Origin: Gordionus sp. m RMFG-2023
Taxonomy: Eukaryota > Nematomorpha > Gordioida > Chordodea > Parachordodidae
NCBI RefSeq assembly: GCF_954871325.1
Contig: NC_088775.1
Location: forward strand, 3,645,475 to 3,709,474
Length of the DNA: 64,000 bases
Reading direction: 5' to 3'
Under the pieces are notes generated by a model, which ran no database searches, was not told the origin of the DNA, and saw only the letters and a program-made list of their open reading frames with translations. The position numbers and the translations under genes are program-made. This document shows positions 33,201-48,200 of this stretch, in pieces (positions within the stretch are counted from its first letter, which is position 1; every line of letters begins with the position of its first letter).

Positions 33201-36200
33201 AATAAAACTTATTTATAAACAATTCTAATATTTGCTTTTAACTAGAAGATTCGCATATTATTTGTACCCTCAGTTTTAATCCCCTCCCCCCTCCCAAATC
33301 ATACTTTAGGGTTATCATAGTAGTCATTGGCCGACTTGAGAGTGTTCTTGCTATGGTTGATATCTGTTTTTTTTTAAAATTAATTAAGTAGAACGAAATT
33401 TTCAAAGTTAACGAAAAAATATATAAATCTATTCTCATCAGAACATAACATAAATGATTAAGATAATTCATCAATTTGTATAAAAAAACATCTTTTGTTT
33501 ATTTCGGGTTAATTAAGTTTGATTTTTTTTAAAAAAACATGTTTTTTCGTTTGTTTTTAATGTTTTTTTTTAAAAAAAACCTTTCGTTTTCCCATTGGAA
33601 TAAGAGGGTTGATCTTCGTTACAGACCGAATTTTTAAGTATCAAGTGCAAAGAAAGGCCAGATCTTTTGATTAATTCCACTATTTGCTGGTGCGTAAAAT
33701 GGGATAAGGAGGACGACGAATTATTTTGCCCGACACTTTTGGTTTCTGAATCAGCCGTGCTCCTGACATCTATTCCGTTTATGGCCAAGATCTTTTGACC
33801 AACTCTTAAAAGAGGACATTTATCAGCAGGGCTATCATCTATGATTTTATCTGGGAACATGCATTTTATCAAATTTTGTTATATGTATTTGAGAAATTAA
33901 AAAATTGAACTCATTATAACAGTTTCGATATTCTATCTTCCTCCATCTATATGTCAAAAAGTTAAAATTATTTTAAGAAAAAACGTCAAAAAAAAACTCT
34001 TGTTAGTGAAGGCCACCCGGAGCGGTTCAAACCCGCTTCACATTATTTTTAAAAAGTGGTTAACAGCACAACATTTAGATAGATTTCACAAACCAAAATG
34101 GAATCTCTTTATTTTGTCGGTCAAATCGGTTGAGACTAAATCTCAATTTCGGAATATGGAGTGGCCTAAACCGACAAGGCAAATTTATATATAGATCTTC
34201 TAATATTCACTTTTCTTCCTTGGTTTAATTTAATGATTAAAAGTTTAGGTCATCATAAATTTATTTATTGTTGTAGATTCGAATTTCTATTTAAAAAAAT
34301 TCCGATTGGCGTTAATCAATCATATCGTTTATAATAAACAACAACGAAATAATGCGAGGCCTAAGTCCAGTTCTGTAACGCTGCGTTTAAAACGTTCGCA
34401 ATTTTAAAAATTTAACTTTGAAAGCGTTTTAACCGCGGCGTCAAAGAAGTGGGCGGACTAGAGTCAGGCAGGAGCAGGACAGACCTAAAGAAAAAAAAAA
34501 TAATGACTTTTTGTTTTACGTAAGCGATTTTTTTTTAAATGAATTTTTAAAGCTTCAGATTATTTACTTATATAAGATCCAGATTTCCCATCCAGGGACG
34601 ACAATATGATGAACCCAAAGCCGTCATTCAGAGTTGAACGAGTCAGGTGGCAGGATATTATTTCGTCTTTCTGCTTTTTCGTATTACCGTTAACTAAACG
34701 ATCATTAGATTGGCCTCCTTTTTAATGTAGAAACATCGTGGGGGGTGGGGGAAGGAAAAAAAAATTATATAAATGCTTTTTGATTGGTGAAATTATTACG
34801 ATCCATGTTTACCCAATCACAAAAAAAGGGCGGAACTCTCTGGGTGTTCTTTAAAAGGATTTAGTTAACTCGTGTTTTAATGCTAATATTTCTTTTACGA
34901 CCTGTAGATTGGACAGAATTAGCTGGGTTTAGCCCATTATCTCAAACTATAGAAGAGAACTATCTCAATGAAATGAAAAGATGCCAATCATTATTAAAAC
35001 GATGCTATAGGGACAGTGTTCTGAGCATTTATCTCCGGACCCGAACTAAAACAAAATATTAGACTTCTGAACCTCGGATCTAGTCAAGGTTAGAAGAAGT
35101 TATATCGTATACGCGAATGGATTACCGCGAATATAATTACGCGTCCTAAACTAGGTATTATAGATATAGACGTGATACGGGCTAGAGTTGTAATAATATA
35201 TATATTTTTTAAATACTACACAATTTTTATCAACACAAGACTTTATCTCCAACATAAATAAAATTTTTAATGATTAGCAAATATAAATTAATTATTTTTA
35301 TCAAATGATTTGATAAGAAGATGGTAGCTTTCATATTAAAATTGTTTCTTTCCATTAGATTAAAACACAATAAAACATGCATCTAGAAACAACGCAATAT
35401 TTCCATTTCATTTAATTTTTAATATGTTTATACATAAGGTTAAAATCGGGGATTTGATCCCAAATTCCATTTTAATATACAAAATTATTTACCTAATTAA
35501 CAAATTATAAGCAATGTATTTGTCCATTTTAAAAATAAATTTAGTGTTTAAAATATTGTGGTTTCGAAGCGAATATAATAATAGCGGTATTATAGACATG
35601 TGCGCCGATAGCATTATTGGCGGCGGGGTTAGCGTGGTCAAAAATCTAAGGCGGCGCACATGCCTAGTGTGGTATAGCATGTTTAATGTCGTTAAAAAAA
35701 TATGCTTTGTTGTGTTCAAATCTAAGGATGTATTTTGTGAAGGAATTAATTAATTCATAATTACGTTAAATTGTTTGTTTTTTTTTGAGCAAAAAAATTA
35801 AGTATATAATATTAGGATTTAAAAGGCAAGACCTGGCATAGAGTTAATTAATAAATAATTAGATGGATAGAGTTTAGATTAATAAATATATTCAATAAAT
35901 ATAAGCTAATTTTTTTTTCTTAAAAAAATGATAGATATTATTTTTTTGGGGGGTATATAAATGTATTATAATTTTGCTATCCTATCTAAAAAAAAACATT
36001 AGTAGAACTTGTATCAAAAACTGTTGTAATATGGTTTCGCAATTTGATAACTTATTTTATATTATTTTGTTTTGTTAACCGGATGATTTAATTTTTATTT
36101 TAACAAGTGAAAATTTACATAACAACAAGGAATATAGATCAATCTTCGGTCTAGAATTGGAGTGCTCCACTTACGCAAATGTATAAAAAATGAGAAAAAA

Positions 36201-39200
36201 TCAACATTAAAGTTTAAAATCAAATCGAAGAGGGTTGGGGTTGAATCATCAGTTATCTCATATTTAAAATATCTAAGCTGCTGCGTCTAAGGCTCCGCCA
36301 AACCTGTCCCCCTAATTTATAGGAAAACCTTTATTGATCAATTTTGACAGAGCTATAACTTTGGCAAAAATTAATATTACTTTTAAATCTAGTTTTTTTA
36401 AATTTATATATATACTTTTGGAAAATAAATAATTTATTATCCATTTCTAACTCAAAAATTTTGAAAATGTCGAGTGGAGCACGCCAATTTTAGACCGACG
36501 CAATAATATTGATAACATTTAGATTTTGACTTTTTTTTAAATATAATTTTATAATTTTAAGAAATTTTCGTTTTACTTTAAAAATGGAATTGTAATTCGT
36601 TATCATAATCATATTTGCGACATCGTTTTATTTTTATAAGTACTACCTTAAAATAAAATCACTATCGAATATTCTGGTTCTACAAGCTAATCAACCGAGT
36701 TCGGATTTTAAAAAATATCCGACCCTTGACTCGAATCGAACAGCCCTAAAAAAAATTTATAAGGTCTTGAACCCTGAAGGCTATTTATCAGTCTAAGTGT
36801 CACCTCCTAAAAGTCTATTTCTAAACAAAACTTGTTATGAAGCGCTATGGACGCCATTTAATCGTTGATTAAAAAAAAATGGTGGCAAATTTATATGATG
36901 CAAAAAAAATAAATGAATATAATATGACGAATTAATTTTACAATGTTTAGAAAATAAATTATTTTAAAAATTGTCACCAGCTGATAGATCGTTATGTATA
37001 CGAAAATCGCGTATCCTTTCAAAATCGCCCGCGACTATCCTCACTTTATCGTCCCCGTTACAGGAATTTATAGCGGCCTTACGCGCGTGGTCGCCATCTC
37101 GACGATTAGCTGAAGCAACTTTTACGGGTGTGTGTGAATATAAAAAACCGTTCGGGGTATTTTTATTCGTATTTTGATAGCCGTTTTTGAGGGAAGAAAA
37201 TGATTTGGCGGACGGGAAGCGGGGAAGGTAATCGACGTTAGGTAACACTTTAGATCCCTCTTCGCGAGTAATGGCGATATAATTGCCTTTACCGTCTGGC
37301 GGGCGATTAAAATTATTAGAAATAAACTTCGCGTTCGAATTCGACGAATCGTGTATTCTCTGATCGGACTTAGATTTTTCGTGGTTCGAAATTTTAAATT
37401 TATGTGGCAGGGTTCGGGAATAATAATTATCGCTTTTGCGATTGGCCCATTTTTTTGCGGGATCGATAGTGTTGGCTGTATCGAAAATGCCGGGGGGTAG
37501 TCGCAACTTGATACCCCTGCAAATTATGATGTGAACGACACTCTCTGGTTGAAAAGATTTAAATAGATCCAATATATCGGAATGAGAATGGCCTAAAACG
37601 TTAACGGAATTTACGTAGACCAGTATGTCGCCTTTTTTTAGTCGATAAAAAAAAAATAATAAATTTCCAACTATAACTTATATTTAAGTGAGTAAACTAG
37701 AGCCCCGCCCGGACCGGACCATATTGTGCTATTCCGAACACAAACCGCGTGGGGCCAGAAAACCCGACCGGGTTTGATGTAAAACTTCTTACGTTCAGCG
37801 AATTAACATATTACGCGGTATTTGATGGACATTTAATTAATTTCATTATACTTGTTGTTGTTGATATAAATTTATATTATATCAAAAAATATTAATAGCA
37901 ATTTTTTTTTAAAGTCTTAAAATACTTGTAAAAAAATTTTTTAAGCGTATTAAAAGCAATAAAAAAAAATAAATGAATAAATTTATTTAACGTGTTATTT
38001 ATTGTTTGAGGATATGCTTTTTTTTTGCAGTAAATTTATAAAATTTTCTTTTCAAAGAATCCCAATTTTCATTTATATGTTATCGGTGTTCACGAGAAAA
38101 ATATAAATGTCTAATACATTTTTGAGGTTCTAATGAAGATATTATATACTTATTATAATGAACCACGGAATGGATCTATTTTTTTTAGAGTTACAAAAGC
38201 GTCATTTAAAAAGGAAACGTACCCCATAGACTACTCACCTCTCGATATATTATGAATCTCACTCCTCCCCACCCCCACTTCCACTCAAAGATCGAAAATC
38301 ATCCATTTTTGAATTATCTATAAATCATTTTTTCACCTTTCTCCAAATTCCCGTCGTAAAATGCTGGCGATTCGGGTAAGATCTTGTTGACAAACAGGTA
38401 ATCCTTGTCCCTGTCCGAATGACCGAGTATTGTGAACCCAAAGCCCTTCTCACCTTTGGTCAGATAAAAGCCCAAAAGATTACCGCCGTACGATTGGCTC
38501 AAATCATTGGGATCTTTGGTGAATTTGAACACTGAATTAAATGTAAAGATAATAAGAGTATAGAAAGATTCGAAAAATAAGTTGAAACCGGTTTATTCGA
38601 ACAGTTTTGGTTTCAAATAAATTATTCGTAAACCGGTAGCACCGAGTATTCGGGTTTGGTATTTAAAATTGAAAGTCATGCCCTCAAAAAAAATTTTTTT
38701 TTAAGGAAAACGTTATAACCGAGAACATTAACTACTAGAGTCAGCGTAAGATTGTTCAAAAATGGAATCAAAAATAATGATTTATTTGTATATTATGGAA
38801 GGAGAATTGTGATACCAAACAGCTGTCATTTTCAAAATTAAAATTGTGCGGCCGAATGTACAGTGAATGAGTATATAATAACTATGATTGGTTAAGTAGC
38901 TATATTTTTAGCTGTACGACCCCGCTAAAATTCCTTAATAAGGTTGTGTCTTGATTAGTTTTCTGTTTAGATAAATTTATACAGCTGTTTTGAATAGCGA
39001 TTTTTTTTAGATTTCAAAAATAGGAAATTTAGACGTATTTTTAAGAATATATCGTCTTATGCAAAATCTGCTATTCTGAATAGTGTTGTTAAACGGCTCT
39101 AACTCATCAACATTATAGCCAGGAAAATATTGCCTAAGTGTCTAGATTTTGCCAATAGATGTTCAATCCTATGTGCCATATATGAACAAAATCCGGCTCA

Positions 39201-42200
39201 AATTGAGCCGTTTAACAACACTAATTCCGAATAGAATTGGAGAACAAAAGTTTAATTCGAGCTAAAAATTAAAACGCTTTATTTTGACCCAAGTTCGATC
39301 CTCCAGTTTTCGTTCTTCTTAAAAAAAATAGTTCAATTTTGAAGAAATCAGAAAAAGTTTGACTCTCTCCTCAGTGCCCAGCAAATTTTCTTCGGACAAG
39401 GGCCCGTAGATTAAGCCGAGTTAGCTAATTTTTAGCTCATACCCCAACTTAAGAAAATAAAGATGGTGTGACTATCTATTGGTCAATGCGAGTACGTTTA
39501 GTATTATCGGATTGTTTTAAGTTTATGATCAAGAGAATGAAATAATATCCCAGCTAAAAAAAAATTTTTTTAAACAAATTATACTTGACAAAGATTCGGG
39601 ATTATGTCTCAACGTGGAATAGCCATTGATTCCGCATTTGGCATCTCGAATTTTGACGACGTTTCCTCTAATTTCAAATTTTTAAAATAGAGTATATAAA
39701 CCAAGGCACAAATTTATTCATTACAAAAAAAGAGTAAAATTAATGGCCGTCTCATTTTAATTTTTTTTTTTAAATAAAAAAAAATCATTTCTTTTAAAAA
39801 ATATTTTTTAATTTTATTTTGCGAATAAAATATAAAAAAATGCGAAATTTTCTATGAAAATAAAAAGCCCAATGGCAATGTATTATTTTTTTTTGTCACT
39901 CTCTTAAATTTTAGGTCAAAGATAGTATATTATTTATATCTTTACAAAACATACAAAAATAATAAAGTATCAGGTTTTTTGTGTTAAATTACCCCTAAAT
40001 GACTTGAAAATATAATTAAAACTTCAAATTTTAAAAAATAGGATACATTAAAATGGGCTGTCCGCCATTTAGAATACTTCTTCCTTTTTTTTGTCACTCT
40101 CTTACAAAAATATAAGGTATCAGGTTTCGTATTAAATTACCCCCAAATGACTTGAAAATATAATTAAAACTTCAAATTTTTAAAAATGGGATTCATTAAA
40201 ATCAGCTGTTCGCCATTTAGAATACTTCTTCCTTTTTTTGTCACTCTTTTACAAAAATATAAGGTATCAGGTTTCGTATTAAATTACCCCAAATGACTTG
40301 AAAATATATTTAAAACTTTTATTTTTTAAAAATGGGATTCATTAAAATCAGCTGTTCGCCATTTAAAAAATACGGTTTGGTAATATACAGAACCTACCAA
40401 TGTATCATGGAAATGTTTTGTAATTAAATTCCGTTCTTATTTTTGTGTTCTTTTAATTGTTCCGTTTAAACTATATCCGGTAAGCCTCGTCGCAAGGATA
40501 TCTCGGTTCGGTAGAATTTCCGGTTTGTGTTGTTACACGGCTCACAATTTAAAAATGGCTAACCAAATATTTTAGTCCAAAAAAATTTTCTACGCAAGCT
40601 TGAGAGATTTTGCTCATTGAAACCTGAAATGTTTGGAACATCTCATTAGAAATCTCGAACCCTTGTGTAATATTATTTTGGCTAAAATCTTAATTTAAAA
40701 TTGAATGGAGCCATTTAACGACACTATTTCCAGTTGTAAATTTTAAGCTAAAAGTTAAGAAAGGAATGAAAGAAAGAGAGAACCTCCAGTCTCGTGGAAT
40801 CATATTACAGATACAGCTAAAACTTTTGAAATATATATGTGATAGAGTATTATTCAAAAAATCATTTTTTTTTGCTCAGAGTTCCGGTATAGGAACAGAT
40901 TCCATCTTTTTTTTTGAACTGGGAAATTTGTATCTACCCAACTTTGTGGACCGATCCTCTTTTATACATATTCATTTTTTTTTTTTTAAAAACGCATAAT
41001 TAAAAATCCGCAAAAAGTAGGTCCAGCGGATCACGGACCTTGCCAAAAATAATTTATTTCTGGTCGGGCTATGCGGGACAAATTTTTTTAAAAAAAATTG
41101 TTCGGAATCGGGTCGGACTTATGAAATATCGCCCGACGCGGATCACTAATTTATAATGTAAAATTATTTTCATAGCGGCCATTTTTAAATGGAGCCTGCT
41201 ATGCAATATTTTATATTTAGAATGTGAATATTAGTGTATAAAATTAAAGAAGAGATTAATATTTTTAATGTCATTTTCTTGTCCGTAATTGGGGAATATA
41301 TACGAGTATTTCCATCTCACCCTTTTCTGTTCCCATCCGAGATTTTATCCGATGATGAGGATTTCGACTTATCCAGCCTAGCAACCCCGGAAATGCCATG
41401 GTATAAGTTATTTGTTTCTATCGGCATGGCGGAAGCGGAAGAAGAATTTGGTTGGTGGCCTATGGTCAAGGGTTGGTAAGCCTGATGATAGGGCATATTG
41501 CCCCCTCCGAGAGACCCGTATTTGAAGCTAACATCGGAACTCCCATCCTCGCTAGAATAATTAGCATTTTTCTTGAGACCATTTCGGTTATTCGGGGTCG
41601 CCTTATCGTCGCTATTATAGTCGCCATAGTTGAAATACTTTTTGCCCTCGGTAATGTTGTCACGATTAGGACCGCACTTGGGGACATTATTTTCGCCATT
41701 TACGGGGCCGCCCGAGTAATTGACGGGGCTGTTGACGCTGTTCAGCGAATTGATAGAATTCAGGGTTTGGTCGGAAACGACGGAATTTCGTTTATCACGA
41801 TGTTCCTGAGGGCCCTTAGAGCCCTTATTTTTCACGCCATTTTCGATGACTTTGGCGCCGTTCCTATTTTCGCCGTTACCGGTCGATACCTTAGGGAGGT
41901 AAGAGGTCGTTATGGTTGGATTGACGGTCAGGGAGAGGGAAGAAGAATTGCCCCTGGAGTTCAAGCTTTCTTTCGAATTTTGAGAAGAGGAGGATCCCCC
42001 GTTAGCTTTATCGTAAGGAAAATTAACGGATTGAATATGGTCTTTTTTGATGGTATTCGAGGGTGTCAGGGAAGCGGAGTTTGGAGTAGGTATCTCGATT
42101 CGCAGGGGAGAGTGTCCCCCATTTTTGGTTAGCGAAGGCGGCGTGGAGGAAGTGGAACGAGTAGTGGAAAGTTTAAGGGGCGAATTGGGCGAAGCGGGCA

Positions 42201-45200
42201 AAGGAGTGCCGTACAAGTTTCCTGGCATAAAATAAAAAAACAACAAAAATAAAATTCAAATCAAAGATCTGCAAAACCCGGATCGGCAACAATTTTAGCA
42301 CAAGCTGCACTGCCCGTTAAAAAGGAAGGGCCGGATATTTTTGCAGGAAAATGTCCTTTTTCGACAATCAAAATATTCCAAAAAAAATTGTAAAAATATC
42401 ATGTCAAACCTCCCCCCCTCCCCATTGTAAAATAAAGTATTAAAAAACTATTTATTTGTTTTGCAAGTTCGAAAAATGTTTAAAAAAACCGTCGTAGACT
42501 CCGTATTCGATGAGCTGCCCGGATTTTTGCAAATGACAAAATTCGTCGAGCGATAAGAAAATGTAATCTAGGCCGTTAATTTCGCCGGGTCTCGGTTGTC
42601 GGGTAGTGCCTAAATTTGTCGATAATTTCGAAAACATAATAAATATCTGTTCGTTTTAAAAAATTAAAAAAAATCCATTGAAAATTTTTTAAATCAAATT
42701 AGAGATTAGAGGTCTCCGTAAAGTTGGCCAGTTCTAGGGCCCACTCATTATTTTTTTTAAAATTCTTCTGCTAGCCCTATTGGTCTAAAAAATGTTTTTA
42801 AAATTGGCGAGGGAGGGGTTGTAAAATAAATGAAGATTATAGTTGGTTAATGGCTAAATGCCGGCTCAATCATCAGGTATTTGCCGCTTCCAAATTTGAG
42901 TCGCTATCTTTTTAAGATAAAACCCCGAGGCCAAAGTGGAAAACTTGGTTTAGCCGATTTTTTTAGCCGGATAAAAATTGGCTTAAACGGCTAAAAAAAT
43001 ATAGTAAAATGTATAACATATCCCAGATTAACTAATGTTCTTTACTCAAAATTAAATACAAAAAAAGGAGGGATAAATTAAGTGGCAAGGAAATGAGAAA
43101 TGAAGTAACATTTTTAAGTTACTTTTATAGTTACATTTCATTTTTTTAAGGTAACTAGTAAAAATAAAAAGTAATTTACAATTCCCACCTTGTTTCTTAA
43201 AAAAAATAAATAATTAAATTATACTGAAAAATTTGTGATAAGTTTAGAAGAAGAAAATGGAGATATGATTGGCAACCGTCAATTATTAAAAAAAATAGAA
43301 AAACTCGAAAGTAATGTCACGGGAAAAGTAAAGAAATACATTAATAAAATAGTCAGTCAGTAATTTTATTTTAAAAAAAAATATGTTAATTTAAACCTAG
43401 AAGCCTGAATCAGTATCAGCTAGGTATTAGTTGCTATTGTTAACCTATAATTCATAGCGGCGCGATGGCGATCGCGATTTAACAGCTGATCGATTTTTAA
43501 AATCTGTTTATATGAGATCAATTTTTATTTATTAATATTAATTTTGTCCTTAATTCAATTCACAATAATGATCTTAAGAAATAATGAATTTAATAAAGAA
43601 AAATTGCTCTACATAAGCCGATTTTAAAAAATTGTCAGCTGTTAAATCGCGCCACTATGAATTTAAAGTATAATAAATGTTATCATAAAAATTTTATCGA
43701 AATATAATTTTATTTGTGTTTTTTTTTATGTTTTCGTAATTACGATTGATAATTATCCGAAATCAATTTAAATCGATAAAAATAAATCTATTTCCGGCCC
43801 CGATCAATCAGGTGATCAATATCGTTTTGGATGAATATCAGAGAATAATCGGATCGGTATAATATATATTTTTTTTTAAATTGCAATAATGGATAGGCAT
43901 ACCTTCCATTTTTTTGGAGGTTATATTCATATACATACGGATTATGTTGACAAAATTATTGCTACAAATAAAATATCACTAGTTACCAAGGGGAGGGGGT
44001 ATAAACTGACGTACAACTTTCCTAGAGGCCGAATCAATTTTATGATAGTAACCTACAGGAAAAAGGTCCAATAGGGAATATGAAGAAAATTCAATAAAAG
44101 CAATTATGAGTCATTCCAATATACTTTTATTGGGCGAAAAGTTTACGAGTAACTTAGGGGTTACTTTTTTTTATAAAAAAGTATACGTTTGATGTAACTC
44201 TCTAGAATTTAAAGAAACATTATTTTTGAAGAAAAAATAAACGTCAATCTAATCCTAGCAGCCACATCATGTCTTAAGTTGCCCATTGAGTGGATAGATA
44301 AAATCAAATAATTTAATGTTTAGATTAGAACACAAGTATTTTTTTTAGTTGGACAAAGTAATATATAATTATTTGTTTTTTTACTAACCAATAATAAATT
44401 TTTACTAGGTATTATTGTGTATTTAGTGTAATAAGAAAAACGAAAAAAAACCTACATGTTTTTAAAGCAAAACAAAAAAAAACAAAACTATTATATATTC
44501 TAACATTTCCAACTGTCAATTGTTGATGTTTGGTATGTCTGTCACGCAAAATATTCGATGTTAATCATCGCCTCACTGTGACTTAGTGTGCAAACCGACA
44601 CATGTAGCTGCGCCATGGGTGCAAAGGTATCCATTTACATTGCAGGACTATATTAATTATTACTGAAAATTCTAAGATACTCCATTACACCAACAGCTGT
44701 AGGGCATTTGCCTTACGCAATCATTTTAGGTCAAAATTGAACAATTTTCTAATATTTGAGTAGGGGGGAGGGGGCAAAGAGTTCTCCGTTTAGATGGATG
44801 AGGTGAAAACTCTACATGTGATATGTGTTTTATAATAATCCAGGTCGAAGCAAAAGGCTAGAAATTCATTATTTCGGGGTAAGATGGGTCGATTAGGGTA
44901 ATTGATGGGACTCATAATACCGCAAAAGTTGTATAAAATTTTTGTAAAAAAAATCAAAAAAATAGTTTTTGAAAAAAAAATTTAAATCTATATTTAAAAT
45001 CAATTAAAAATAATTATGGGGCTAAGATTGTAAAAATATCGTTTTTAAGTAGGGGAAATGTTGAAAAATAAAATAATGTTAACATATTGTAAATTTGATA
45101 TTTTATTTTCAAACTAAAATAGCTATTGCTATTTTTCAACCGGTTAAGAATTAGCCCAATTTAAAACTCTTAATGATTGGAAGAATTCGCAAAATGTTTT

Positions 45201-48200
45201 TCATTACGCGATACTAATAAAATAAAATAAGTAAGTAATCAACTCTTTCATCCTTTGTGCTAAACGATACAACTGAACTTTAACTCTCGCTCACTTCTTA
45301 TCCTACCTTTAAAACCCATATCCTTAAAATTTTACAACTAATGAAATACGGGGGGCTTCTGTATCCAAACACCGACATTAAACCTATCTTGGTAAAGTTT
45401 CAAGCAAGATCAGAGCCATTTACTAAATAAATTACTTTTTCGGATAATACAGTAAACAAAGTAGATCCAAATTAATATTCTAAAAAATTACAAAACAACT
45501 ATTTACTGCATTCTTCATAATCCGCTTCAGTCGAGAGAGTATTCTCATTCGTTTGGAGTTGTTCACTCTAAGCTTAGGAATCGGTTAGGAACCAGAAAAA
45601 ATAGAAAAATTAGTTTTTTTTTCTTTTTTATTTAAGGAATTAAATTCTGATAACAATGTCGACGATACAAAATCAGAAACCTTTTTTATAATATATCCAG
45701 GCCGGGCCGTATATTTTAAAACCAAATATTTGAAATCCCATTATTAGCTATAAAAAACAAAAATAAATATAATATTTTAAAAAAAATCCGGGCCGGGTCT
45801 GAAAATATAAAACCCGGGCCGGGCCGAAAATTTTTTTTTTAAAAAAAACCGGGTCTAGTAGCTAGTGCAAATGATACCTCTGCATTTATATATATATGTT
45901 TTTTCTTAATTTTACTAAACTAATTTATTATTTTTTTATTATTAAAGAAATAAAAAAAAAATTATATTTTAAAAATATTCTCGTTTTATATTTAGAAAAT
46001 ATTAAATAATTTTTCACACTATCGCGATTAGAAATCTACAAGTTATTTTGTCAAAAAAATTGAAAAAGAAAATAAACCTTTATTGTTGTCTAACAAAGTG
46101 GCGATTACCAGTGCAATTTGAATTTATTTAATTTGGATCCTGCTTATCTGAGTTCTATCATTGATTTTTTATAAAAAAAATATCGGGGTGATTTAAATCG
46201 GCCAACCCTGATTAATTAACAATTATTTCTTTTATATTACTGACAGATGGAGGACCAAAGATAGAAGTTTATTTGTATTTTTTTTTCAATTTACAATGAG
46301 AGAGAGAGAGCTAAGTGAAATGGAAACTAAATTTTTTTTTAATATCAAATTTAATGATTGTATTTTCTTTCGCTTTTTTAACGCATGCGCGAATGATTCT
46401 TTGTTAGTTATAGTATTTTTCTTTCTTTCTTTCTTATTTATTATTTAACAATTTAATGGTATATATATACACCTAAGTTTTATTCGTTTTGTATAGTGGA
46501 GGATAATATTATCCGAGCATATTTTTTTTTCTTCTCTTTGAAATAGATAAGAAATGGTTCTTCCATTATCCTTTATAAACGATGAAAGAAAAATAAAGAT
46601 AATTGAAGAGTATTCATCAAAACATGAAAGAAAAATAAGAAAATTTTAATTTTACTCAAAAAAAATAAATAATAAACTCATAATGGTAATATTCTTAAAA
46701 AAAAAATCAAACAATAACGGATTCTTTTTATTCCGAAATTTTTTTTTCCCTTAATCTCGTTGTGCCATTGTTCGCGATCAATGACATATATAATACCTAG
46801 ACAGACGCATTCATTAAAAGTGTACATCAATGCAAATCAGCTGGAGACGCAATCTTGGTTACACTAATCATTATTAAAATTTTAAACGAGAGCCTAATTT
46901 TTTCCTACATCTGATGCAAACTTTATTAAAGAATTACCGGATCATCGAGATAATAAGGAAGCAAGTTATCAATTTAATAGTAGTTTTTAACATGAGATTA
47001 ATTACTATATGTGTTACCAAAATGGCTGGTCAAGCTGATTTGCTTTTAATGACGCTTAAAAATGCATTTTAATGAATGAATCGTCAGTCTAGGTATTATA
47101 TATGCCATTGTTCGCGATCGACATTCTTTTTGAAAGGTAGTAATAGGCTAGGAGATAGAAATGGGAAATGATTATCGAAAATTGGTAGATATTTTACATG
47201 GATCCATTATTTTTTTTAAAGTAATGAAAACTAGGGGATTCGGATATTCAAGCCTTTATTTATTTGGATGAATCGACGGTTAACCAACCGAAGTCGTCGG
47301 AAAAAAGTCGAATAAAAATGACGGTATTTTTTTTTTACAATTTTAAATTTTTTTTAAAAAAAAATCGACTAATTAAAATATTAGAATCTTTTTTAAAAAA
47401 ATTGGGGATCAGTTAGCGATAAATCGAAAACCTACCGCCAATGAGATAAATGAAATAATTTTACCGCGCATACCTTATTTATTCTAGGAAAGATTTAGCA
47501 ATTTCGCCCGTTCCGTAATAAAAGTTTAAAAAAAAAAAAATAGTTATCATTTCAATATGCCCTTATTTAAATTCTTAGTTTGTTTGTTTTTTTCCTGAAG
47601 AAGAAGACAGATTTTGGATCAAATTTTTACCTTAGAAATGTCAAAACCTTTGTAATTTTCGCGCATAAAGAATTGTTTTCAAATTGAAACCTTAAATTAC
47701 TCCGCTAGTAGTTATATACAAAAGTCGATTAAATGCTAAAAATAAAATAAAGAAGTAATATATATAATATATAATGATTGAAAGAAAAAACGGAATGAAG
47801 AGTGAGTCTAGGAAAGATGGTTGGGAAAGAAGACTTCCGCCTGAAGCTTATGTAGTGGTTTAAGGATAGGTAGAATCCTCATCAAGGATCGCTAGAGGGT
47901 GATAGTAGATGCGATTTGCTAAAAAAAAGGTTAAAGCAAGTTTACCGAAAGGAGGTTAAGATAGTTTGGATATAATTATAATGAAAATAACCAAAATCGC
48001 GACGTAAAATGGTTTTATTAAAACGCAAGACACATATAAAAAAAATTTAAACTAAATTCTACGAGTACTTATTTTTCTGGGCTCCGATCCCTGAAAACCT
48101 GGTTCAGAGATTTGTAACTGAACCCGTAACCGAACCCCGTTTTTTAGGACGAGGGTTAACAGTTACATCTCCCGAAATCTAATTAATTAATTATCCTCTT

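Noticed and set aside
34005-34040. T-arm-like sequence on the minus strand
   Set aside because: The B box is imperfect and no A box or fold was found upstream, so a tRNA or SINE call is not justified.
41452-42132. Long plus-strand ORF of 226 codons
   Set aside because: It is the antisense shadow of the MAGI linker exon at 41321-42221, whose frame is fixed by GuK homology and exon phases.
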